Shown here: in pieces, positions 49,437 to 59,325 of the stretch
Layout of the letters: each line of letters starts with the position of its first letter
How positions within the stretch are numbered: the first letter of the stretch is position 1
NCBI RefSeq assembly: GCF_036884655.1
Contig: NC_088345.1
Coordinates: 21,294,501 to 21,358,500 of the forward strand
Source of the DNA: Musa acuminata AAA Group
Taxonomy: Eukaryota; Streptophyta; Magnoliopsida; Zingiberales; Musaceae
DNA: 64,000 bases
Reading direction: 5' to 3'
Notes under the pieces: generated by a model
The model's input: the letters and a program-made list of their open reading frames with translations, nothing else
Databases searched by the model: none
Told to the model about the DNA's origin: nothing
Position numbers and translations under genes: made by a program

Positions 49437-50357
49437 ATGGCTCTTTATGGCTTTCAAGAGGGTCATTCTCTCATTCGTCCTCCCTTTTTCAATGGGACGG
49501 ACTACACTTATTGGAAAGCTCGAATGAGAGTTTTCTTACTTTCTTTGGATTTGAATTTATGGCACATAGTCGAAAATGGATTTGAAATGTCTTCTCTCCC
49601 AATGAATCATTGGAATGATTTGGAGAAGAAGATGTTTTCTCTAAATGCAAAGGCTATGAATGCCTTATATTGTGCACTTGACAAAAATGAATTTAATCGT
49701 GTTTCGATGTGTGACTCGGCTTTTGATATTTGGAGAACTCTAGAGGTCACTCATAAAGGCACTAGCCGAGTGAAAGAGTCCAAAATCAATATTCTTGTGC
49801 ATTCTTACGAACTTTTCCGGATGAAACCAGGTGAGTCCATCGGAGACATGTACACCCGGTTCACGGATGTCATCAATGGACTCAAAGCTCTTGGTAAAAG
49901 TTTTTCTAATTTTGAACTAGTCACTAAAATCTTAAGATCCCTTCCAAAAAGTTGGGATCCAAAAGTTACGGCCATTCAAGAGGCCAAGGACCTTAAAACA
50001 TTCCCTCTCGAAGAACTTATTGGGTCTCTAATGACCTACGAAATGAACAATGTGACAAAAAAGAAACTCGAGAACAACCTTCCAAATGATAGGAAGGATT
50101 TGGGACATAGAACACATGAATACCACTCGAGCATAAGCTCAAGTGATGGTGAACTTAAACTACAAATGAAACAAAAATTAAAAAGCAAAAAGAATGGAAC
50201 TACTTGCTTTGAACGCAAGAAGAACAAAAGTTGGGATGAATTGAGCTCTTCCGAAGACGAGGAGAAAATCAAGAAAGGCGAGGTGGCAAACTATGCCTCA
50301 CCCTCTTACAACAATGAGGTAATCAAAATCCCACTAATTTATTTCGAAATTACATAA
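49437..50357 (+). CDS. Intact shortened Gag of element N1
   Basis: 306 residues, no internal stop. It should form the nucleocapsid-like particle that packages retroelement RNA. The start is ATG 49437, at the same place relative to the primer site as in T and R. Residues 1-205 match the R Gag closely (FNGTDYTYWKARMRVF, NAKAMNALYCALDKNEFNRV, MYTRFTDVINGLKALGK, PLEELIGSLMTYEM). After a Ser/Asp-rich linker the region that holds CYECKKPGHYKNDC in R is gone: only TTCFERKKNKSWDE is left. The protein then ends KKGEVANYA...IKIPLIYFEIT, where R continues for about 190 residues with a second CCHC. Without pol of its own, N1 must borrow enzymes. Confidence 0.93.
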   Translation: MALYGFQEGHSLIRPPFFNGTDYTYWKARMRVFLLSLDLNLWHIVENGFEMSSLPMNHWNDLEKKMFSLNAKAMNALYCALDKNEFNRVSMCDSAFDIWRTLEVTHKGTSRVKESKINILVHSYELFRMKPGESIGDMYTRFTDVINGLKALGKSFSNFELVTKILRSLPKSWDPKVTAIQEAKDLKTFPLEELIGSLMTYEMNNVTKKKLENNLPNDRKDLGHRTHEYHSSISSSDGELKLQMKQKLKSKKNGTTCFERKKNKSWDELSSSEDEEKIKKGEVANYASPSYNNEVIKIPLIYFEIT

Positions 50358-53300
50358 TACTTTCTTGAGTTATTTTTAATTTAGTTTAGGATTAATTTTC
50401 TTGAAAATTGCATGTGTTATGTTAATGCAGTAAAATGTTAAATATAAATCTAATGCTTATACACCTAGTAAGATTAATCTTATATATGTGCTTGAGAAGC
50501 AAGAATTTGTATTTTGACGATTTCCATATTGATTTTCAATGACGATGCATGACTTTTGAATGGAAGGCTTGATGATTTTTTATGAACCTTATCTTTGGTT
50601 TTCAAACATGATGTATAGTTTTGACATAAGAACAAAAATTTGAAGCATGCTAATATAAAGTCAATCATATAAAGTAAAACTAAAGAAATTTTAAATATCT
50701 ATAAGAATCATTCAAAATTATGTTCAATAAAACCTTACTTGATGTTGTAATGAAACCATTGAAAGTTTTGATGCTATGATTTGATGATTTTATGCATGAG
50801 ATTGTAAAGTTATACATGATGATTTTTATGATTTATTGGTCTTGATGGTTTTTATGATAAAATTCATTTTTCGATCCTAAATGTTGATGCACTTTTTTAT
50901 CTAGCATAAATGACATGAATTTAAATAACTAAAAAGAGAAAAGCATTGTTCTTGAAAATTATTTTTCTCTATCTTGTTGATTTATATGAATCCCTTGAAA
51001 ATGATTTTGGTTTGATGATTTGAATTAGAAATGAGTTATATCAAAATCATGATATTGATTTGACAAAATTGAATGAGTTGTAAACAAATGATGATTTTTC
51101 TCTTGAATACAACTTGTAATATTTTTACATATATATTTTCATCTTGATTTCTTGATATTCGATACATGAAATTTTTCCATGAATCAAAATTCTTTCATGA
51201 TGTGATTCTTCTTGGTATTCACTAAAAATGATACATTCAAATTAACCTACTCTATTTGACATCTTGATAATTTATGACTTGAATATCATGTACAATATGC
51301 TCATAATGATGATTGAGTTATTTATGAAAAATGGAAGATATAGTTTTGAAATTTTGCATGTTCGAATTTGAAAATATTTGATATGCATGAAAATATTAAA
51401 CATTTTGAAACCATGTTTTAGTGTTATGCTTAATGATCATGCTTAATAAATTTCGAAATTATGGATGATGAATCTTTTACGATTTATGGATCATTGATTT
51501 TTACCATAATGAAAGTACCTTATTGATTTTTGTTGTAATAAATCTTACTCTTTCGGTTTTAAACATGATAAATGTTTTTATTTGGTATAAATGAAACAAA
51601 ATCATATGTTTTGAAATAATCGAAAAGAGGATAACATTCTTGAAAATTATTTTGCTCAATCTTATTGATTTTGATGAATCCATTTGTATCATCTTTGTGA
51701 ATCTCTTGGATTTTGATAATGATTTTGATGATTTAAATTTAAATAATTTTTTATTGAAATCATGATCTTGATCTCTTGAAATTCATAACATGAAATCCTT
51801 TATGAATCAACATTTTCTTTTCTATTTAAAAGGAGATTTGTCGAAATGTTTCATAGTCTTTTAGTATTCATAATCTTGACAATTATGTTTTGAAACTTTA
51901 TGTAAACCAAGAATGTTCATCATGATTCTCTCTTTGAATATTTAAAGAGGAGAATTTTCTAGATGGTTCATGATTTTGATGATTGAATATTTGATATGCA
52001 TGAATTGAGATCTTGCTCTCCTACCACTCTTTTTGCTATTCACCAAAAGGAAGACTAATTCTAATAAACCATGATATGCTATATGAATTTTATTGTATTC
52101 ATGAAGTAAGATCTCATCACTAATTTTTGTTTATATTCCTTCATGTAATGATATGAATGTATGAAACACTTATGATATGATTTTTTATACAATTCCATGT
52201 ATTCGTGAAATATTAATCTCATCACCCAATTAATTCCTCTTGATACTCCTAATGTGATGAAGTGAAATTATGCATGAAATACAAATGGGGATAAGTTTTT
52301 GGTAGGATATAATTTGACAAATTGATACCATCATGATATGAAACATTTATGATTTGCAATGATATATGCAATACTTGTGCTTTCTAATTATGATGTGATG
52401 TATTACATATGATGTAAATCATGATTTAAAATACTATGAGTTGTCGCTAAAATGATGTATTATAAATATTGATTTAATGTTTTGTATCATGAATACTCTA
52501 AATGATGAATATTTGGTATCATGATCAAAATGTTGACAAATAGTTAAAAATTTTAGTATCATGTATGATATCCTTATAATGTTGATCGATTTATTCAATA
52601 TCATGCATGAATGAATATAAGGTTTTTGAAAATGTGCATATTCTAATTTGAAAATATGATGATGCACAATTAAGATTGATACTTACCTTTGTCATAATTG
52701 ATGTAATGGGTCTTCCCTTCTTTTTGACAATGACAAAGGGGGAGATAGCTTGCTTGCACAAGTCAAGAAGATGCAAAAACTTGATTGCTTGCTTGCCTAT
52801 CTTAAGTAGCAAAGATTGCTAACTTGCTTATTTCAAGAAGCAAAAGTTGTCTTCTTGAACATCATTATCTTGCCCATCTCAAGAAGCAAGACTTGCAACC
52901 TTCACATTGCAATAGGAAGTAAGAATCGATAGCTTACACACTTCAACAAGAAAGCTATCTTGTATTTGCTTTTGACATTTTTACTAGCTTGTATGTTACA
53001 AAACTTGCTCACTTTTTCAAATACTTTGCTAGCTTGCACTTTGTAAAGGAAGCAAAAATAACACTTCTCAAAAGAGAAGAAAAACTTACTGTCTTGAACA
53101 TCTTTAATATGCTAGCTAGCATGATGTACAATTTGCTATTTTGAATATTACAAAGAAATACTATCATGCACATTGCAAAGAAAAGCAAAGTGCAATCGTG
53201 CACAAGAAGCAAGTGTTGAATTGCCATGATTGAACTTAAGAATCTTGCTATACTTTTGTGCTTATATGTTGTGATGAAAATCTCGCTTTATGTTGCAAAA

Positions 53301-53564
53301 ACTTGCATATCTTTTAAAATAGCTAGAGCTACTTCTCCTTTTTGTTGATGACATAGGGGGAGAAGTATATTGATGACTTCATGCATTGAATTAAATATTT
53401 TATATTTGCATGATAGTTTAAATATTTTTCATAACATGTGATGAATGTTACTTGGATTTGGGATAATCCAAGTGTTCTATCAATGGCATATTGATAGGGG
53501 GAGTTTAGTTAAACTCCGGGGAGTTAAGGTTAACTCCGCTAGTCATCAATTAGTTGTCATCATC
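50358..53564 (+). other. Non-coding internal region of element N1
   Basis: 3.2 kb of AT-rich DNA with recurring CATGATTTTGATGATT, TATGCATGA and TTGAAATTC words and no pol motif. Polypurine-like motifs lie near 52733 (CAAAGGGGGAGATAG), 53353 (TAGGGGGAGAAG) and 53495 (ATAGGGGGAGTTT), with GTTAAGGTTAACTCC after the last. Confidence 0.8.
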
Positions 53565-53578
53565 AAAAAGGGGGAGAT
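53565..53578 (+). other. Polypurine tract of element N1
   Basis: AAAAAGGGGGAGAT directly before the 3' LTR. Confidence 0.85.
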
Positions 53579-55161
53579 TGTTGAATCTCGGATTTTGATG
53601 ATGAAACTAATTGATTGTGTTTAAATGTTTGACTACATTTTGAGTGATACAGGTCTACTCGATCAGGATTAGACAATTAACGCAGGAGGAATTGACGTTG
53701 CGTCGGAGGAGATCACGTTTGGATATTGGATGGCAGAAGGCTTCGGGCGTCGGGCATCGGGCCAAGGAGAGCGAAATTGCGCCAAGGATATCGGGGTTGC
53801 GGAGGTCAACCGCCGATTGGGCAACAAGCCGCAAGAGAGGACGATGCACCGAAGAATCGGATGAAGCGCCATCCAATGACGTGCCGGGCAACAGAATGTC
53901 AATTTGCGTTATAATAATTGTCTAGATCGGAGTAGAGTGTTTGCTTGTGTGTGCAGGATTAACTACGATAACCAGAAAACACAAAGCGAGAATACCGGAG
54001 TCAAGTTCGATGGACGTTTAAGAGTCCGAAGAATCATCGGAGATGCTGCCAGAACCAACCGAGAAGAAATCGGGAACTTGTCGGAATTTTCGGAAGTTCG
54101 CCGAAGAGATCGTCGGAGGTTCACGGAGATCACCGAGAAGGCTCGGCTACTCATTAAAGTCATCACAAGTTCGGGAGCTTGCTAGAAGCCTGTCAGCAGA
54201 AAGTTCGTCGGAAAGCTCGCCAGAACAAGACTCGACGTTCGCGGTTGAAAATTTGCTTAGGATGTGTTTTGGTTATGTAGTCCACTTGTAATTAGGATTA
54301 GGATTAAGAGATAATCCTATATCCTGGTTAGGGGCCAACTGGGCCCAAAGTCAGAGTTGGTTTAGGCTAAAAATTAAGATAAACCAGCGAACTAGAGAGC
54401 CAAGATTGAAGCCCAACTAGTGGCTGAAAACACTGTAGTCGGGCTGAAAACACTGTAGGCGGTGGCACCGCCTAGCTGGGCGGTGGCACCGCCCAACACC
54501 CGAGAGCTGGGCGGTGACACCTCCTGGCTGGGCGGTGGCACCGCCCAGCACCCGAGCCCTGGGCGGTGGCACCGCTTGGCTGGGCGGTGGCACCTCCAAC
54601 AGCGGGAACCCAAAGAGAATTCAAATTTTGAAGCCCAAATTTGAATCCTCTTGAGGCCTATAAATACCCCTCAAATCTCAGCTGAGAGAACAATTTTTTG
54701 AGCAGCAAGTGTTTGAGAGAAAAGCCTTAGAAAAGTGTTAGCTTGTCTTGTTTTCAATTTGCTAGTGTTCACCTCCTTCTTTCTTGTTGAAAATCTGTAA
54801 GAGAGTGAACCGCTTGTAAAAGTTGTAAGAGGGGTATTCACCCTTCACTTTCAAGAGATTTGCTAGTGGAAGGTGGAAGCCTCATCGAAGAGGGGCCTCG
54901 CAAGTGGATGTAGGTCACTTGACCGAACCACTTTAAAAACGGCGTAATCTCTGGTTTGCATTTCTTATTATCATTTACATTACTGCAAATCTTCTTACTT
55001 GCTTTGTTTCATCATTACCTTTGCTGCACAATTTTAAGAATACGCTTTCAAGTTAAGCTTTTCAAGTTCCGTTCTTATCATACGAAAAATTTGTCGAAAT
55101 CAACGTTTTAATCCGCTGCACTAATTCACCCCCCCCTCTTAGTGCCACTCCGATCCTAACA
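53579..55161 (+). repeat. 3' LTR of element N1
   Basis: 1,583 bp, 21 longer than the 5' LTR because of one extra palindrome unit near 54470-54490. TATA box at 54659-54665. Followed by target duplication CGATC. Confidence 0.95.
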
Positions 55162-55166
55162 CGATC

Positions 55167-55554
55167 AAGATGCATACTCTCAATGTCGTACACATGTTTG
55201 TGATAGATTGTTCAAGTTGGTAAGCCTTACTAGTTTATGACAAACTTAGTCAGTTCATGATATAGAGTCGGATTCGAAAGTTACGAACGGATGAAATTGA
55301 TGGGTTCGAAAATCCAGAGGATATGTGAATTGAGAATCATGAGTTTCTAATTCTGAGAAATCAAATAAGATTGTATTTAAATCGTATTTATGATTTTAAT
55401 TTTCTAATCCTCTTCTGTTATTTGGGGTAGAGAGCATCGCGAGTTCCTTTTTGGATTTCGGGTCATGAATATCGAGAATCCAAGGAGTAGGATATTATTT
55501 CTTGCTCCAGCTTATAATTTTTTATGTCTTTACAGGAAAGGATGATTTTTAGGT
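55167..55554 (-). other. Part of the pol-replacing segment of Q, right side
   Basis: Between the N1 insertion and the gag end of Q. No pol motif (no DSGCSRHM protease block) is present. It joins 47819 once N1 and one CGATC are removed. Confidence 0.6.
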
Positions 55555-56988
55555 ACCCATTTGCTTTTGGGTGCCTAAAAAAAAGATCTACATTGTTTAT
55601 CATGTTGCATAGAATTTATCACGGTTCCTTTAGGAACCCAAATTAGTTTATTCGGACTAATTTTCTTGAATGGACAATAATGCGTTTTGTGTCCAAGTTT
55701 GCAACAAAAGTTGCATTTGCTTTGGTGTCGAACATGTAAGATGGGGCCTTTTATGAAGGTGGTTAGATTTTGGTGAGGACTTCTCACAAATCCGATTCCA
55801 CTTCTTTTGGGAACGTGACCCTTATTTGTAAGGATCATGTTCAATGACTTGCTACCAACCTCGAATTTCTTCAAGGTGTCCTTAAGTAGCAAGTTTTCTT
55901 TTTGGAGAGTTTCTAAATCATGACATTTTATGCATGAAGCTGAACTATCATGATATTCAGTTTTTAACTTATCAAAAATACAAGTAAGACTATCATGCTC
56001 CTTTTTTAGCAATTTATATTTTCTGCTAATAATCTTGCATTCATCAAATAAGTCATGGAAGGCATTTAATAATTCATCGAATGATAAATCTGCATCTATT
56101 AAATTCGTTATCTCCTCTCCGGTGGCCATTAAGGCGTAGTGAGTAACTTGCTCGGTGTTGGACTCCTCTTCTTCGGACGCGCTCGAATCATCCTATGTTG
56201 CTTTGAGCGCCTTCTTCTTTGATGTTCTCTTTTGACTTAGGGACAATCACTCTTGTAGTGTCCTGGCTTTTTGCACTCATAGCAAATAACTTGGTCCTTC
56301 TTGGGTTCAAGTTTATTTTTTGTGTCATTCTTAAACTTGTTTCTTTTAATGAATGTTTTAAAATTTCTTATTAGAAGTGCCAAGTCATCGTCACAGTCCT
56401 CATCACTTGAGTTTTCTCTCAAGTGGTCTTCTGAAGTTCTAAGTGCCATATCCTTCCTGTTCTTTGGAAGGATGTCTTCTTGCTCTTCATGAGCTTTGTA
56501 AGTCATCTCGTAGGTCATTAATGACCCAATTAGTTCTTCAAGAGGGAAGTTGTTTAGATCTTTCGCCTCTTGAATAGCAGTGACTTTAGGATCCTAACTC
56601 TTAGGAAGGGATCTTAGAATCTTATTTACGAGCTCAAAATCCGAAAAACTTTTTCCGAGTCCTTTTAGACCGTTAACGACATCCGTGAAACGGGTAAACA
56701 TGTTGCCAATAGTCTCACTCGGTTTCATTTGGAAAAGTTCGAAAGAGTGTAACAAAAGATTGATTTTTGACTCTTTCACTCTACTTGTGCCTTCATGAGT
56801 CACTTCGAATGTGTGCCAAATATCAAATGTGGTTTTATAAATCGAAACACGATTAAACTCGTTTTTATCAAGTGCACAAAATAAGGCATTCATAGCCTTT
56901 GCATTAAGAGCGAAAGCCTTCTTCTCCAAGTCATTCCAATCGAACATTGGAAGAGAAGACTTCGAAAATCCATTTTCGACAAGATTCC
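55555..56988 (-). pseudogene. Gag of element Q, broken and interrupted
   Basis: Full-type Sirevirus Gag on the minus strand, with both zinc knuckles (CYECKKPGHYKSDC near 56282-56241 and CNFCCKLGHKTHYC near 55710-55670). The N-terminal part is separated by element R, which entered within the Val-Glu-Asn-Gly-Phe block. Stops: TAG near 56596 (Trp site), TAA near 56238 (Gln site), TAG near 56195 (Trp site), and TAG near 55576. The final WVPKNHPFL is followed by TAA. All but possibly one stop fit C-to-T type transitions. Confidence 0.9.
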
Positions 56989-58215
56989 TGTTAGGATCGG
57001 AGCGGCACTAAGAGGGGGGGGGGGGTGAATTAGTGCAGCGGATTAAAACTTCGATTTTAATCAAAATCTTTCGTACGTTAAGAACGAAACTTGAGAAATT
57101 TAACTTGAAGGCGTATTCTTAAAGTTGCGCAGCAAGAGTAATACAAACTAAAGCAGTAAGAAGATTTGCAGTAATGTAAATGACAACAATAAAAAGCAAA
57201 CCAGAGATTACGCCGATTTTTAGAGTGGTTCGGTCAAATGACCTACTCCACTTGCGAGGCCCCTCTTCGATGAGGCTCCCACCTTCCACTTACAACCTTT
57301 TACAAGCAGCTCAACCTCTTACAAATTTTCAATAAGAAAGAAGGAGGAGAACTCTCTAGCAAATTGAAAACAAGACTTGCTAAGACTTTCTAAGACTTTT
57401 CTCTCAATCAAAATGCTTCTCAAAAGTTGTAACCTCAGTTGAGATTTGAGGGGTATTTATAGGCCTCAAGAGGATTCAAATTTTGGGTTTCAAAATTTGA
57501 ATTCTTTTAGGGTTCCCGGTGCTGGAGGTTCCACCGCCCAGCCAGGCGGTGCCACCGCCCAGCACTCGGGTACTGGACGGTGCAACCGCCCAGCCAAGGA
57601 GGTGTCACCGCCCAGCACTCGGGTGCTGGGCGGTGCCACCGCCTACAGTGTTTTCAGCCCAACTACAGTGTTTTTAGCCACTAGTTGGGCTTCAATCTTG
57701 GCTCTCTAGTTCGCTGGTTTAGCTTAATTTTTAGCCTAAACCAACTGTGACTTTGGGCCCAGTTGGCCCCTAACCAGGATATAGGATTATCTCTTAATCC
57801 TAATCCTAATTACAAGTGGACTACATAACCAAAACACATCCTAAGCAAATTTTCAACCGCGAACGTCGAGTCTTGTTCCGGCGAGCTTTCCGACGAACTT
57901 CTTCCGACGGACTCCCTGCAAGCTCCCAATCTTTGTGATGACTTTTAACGAGTAGCCGAGCCTTCTCGGTGATCTCCGCGAGCCTCCGACGATTTCTTCG
58001 GCGAACTTCCGACACGTTCCCGATTTCTTCTCGGATGGTTCCGGCAGCATCTCCGATGATTCTTCGGTCTCTTAAACGTCCATCGAGCTCGACTCCGGTA
58101 TCCTTGCTTTATGTTTTCTGGTTATCGTAGTTAATCCTGCGCACTTAACTCAATAATATGGATTAGATCAATTAACCCACCAATTGATTATATCATCAAA
58201 ATCCAAGATTCAACA
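56989..58215 (-). repeat. 3' LTR of element R
   Basis: 1,227 bp. Its R/U5 part and palindrome array (57520-57650) match L and N1. The U3 module of N1 is missing: only about 40 bases (near 58150-58190) lie between the LTR start and the CAGGATTAACTACGATAACC block. Minus-strand TATA box near 57454-57461. Confidence 0.95.
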
Positions 58216-58229
58216 ATCTCCCCCTTTTT
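58216..58229 (-). other. Polypurine tract of element R
   Basis: Minus strand AAAAAGGGGGAGAT beside the LTR. Further similar purine runs lie near 58268 and 58680. Confidence 0.85.
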
Positions 58230-59325
58230 GATGATGACAATCAATTGATGACGGAGTTAAACATAACTCCCCCTATCTATATGCCATATTATGAGAAGAT
58301 AAAAAACACTTGAATTCCATCCCATTGGATTCAAGCATAACCCGATAAGTTCTAATCGTAGAACTTTATCGTTATCCTCATTAAACAATAGTAAGTACGA
58401 AACTTCGATGAAAATCATAAGTTAAATGATACGGGACGAATTTTGCTACGACAGAAGATAAAGATTTTCAATATAAATTTCATAATATCAATCTTGTGAT
58501 ATTTTCAAGGATTTGCAAGTCATATAAGACATTCATATCACACAGAAGATAAAGATTTTCAATATAAATTTCATGATATCAATCTTGTGATATTTTCAAG
58601 GATTTGCAAGTCATATAAGACATTCATATCACACAAGTTTTTGTAATTCATATTAGTCATGTCATATAAGTCATCACTTCTCCCCCTTTGTCATCAACAA
58701 AAAGGAAAATGAGACTTGAAGCACAAATTTTGTCATACAACGATTTTATCATTGAAAATTAAGTATGCAAAAATATTTACGTAGAGTTCATTTTAGAGGA
58801 AAATTCAGCATGCATTCATATTATCTAATCTCTTCTTTCTATGAATAATAGAAATTGTAGATGTATAAGAGAGAGATTGGGATAAAAAATTCAAGTAGTA
58901 ATTTCACGAAGTCAAGATCATAATTCGAATACAAACTCATTCAAATCGTCAAATTCATGAAAATCTCAACATTACTTTTTAATCATCACATAAGGCATTT
59001 AAAGAATTTTTGAAACATAGGAGAATGATGAATTTAAGCATACAATGTTTCAATCAAATTCAAGTCATGAATGCCAATACTTTCATATTTGTAAGTATCA
59101 ATTCATGAATGCCAAGAGATATTATTTGTGATTCCAATTTTGCAAGATCAAGATTATGATTTAGATAAAACTTATTTAAATCAAATCGCTAACTTGAAAT
59201 TCATAATCAAGTCATCAAAGTCGATTTCGAGATTTCACAACATGTCATATGGAATTTGAAGGAGAATGAGAGATGGAAAGAAGATGAAAAACTTTACGGA
59301 AAATCCAATCAAACAAGTTTATTGT
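58230..59325 (-). other. 3' non-coding region of R
   Basis: No ORF between the RNase H stop and the polypurine tract, so no env-like gene. It contains a 91-bp tandem duplication (58451-58541 and 58542-58632). Confidence 0.75.
58451..58632. repeat. 91-bp tandem duplication
   Basis: Two copies beginning ACAGAAGATAAAG, with one difference seen (CATAATATC versus CATGATATC). Confidence 0.9.

Larger units (their letters stand above)
47825..55161 (+). mobile_element. Gag-only Sirevirus N1, complete and young
   Basis: 7,337 bp with target duplication CGATC (47820-47824 and 55162-55166). 5' LTR 47825-49386, primer binding site 49389-49400, intact gag 49437-50357, non-coding 50358-53564, polypurine tract 53565-53578, 3' LTR 53579-55161. 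No pol is present. By eye the LTRs differ by about 15 substitutions and one 21-bp indel, roughly 1 percent. It sits in the internal region of Q in opposite orientation. Confidence 0.95.

Noticed and set aside
58230..59325. An env-like ORF downstream of pol, as in some Sireviruses
   Set aside because: No long ORF lies between the RNase H stop and the polypurine tract of R.
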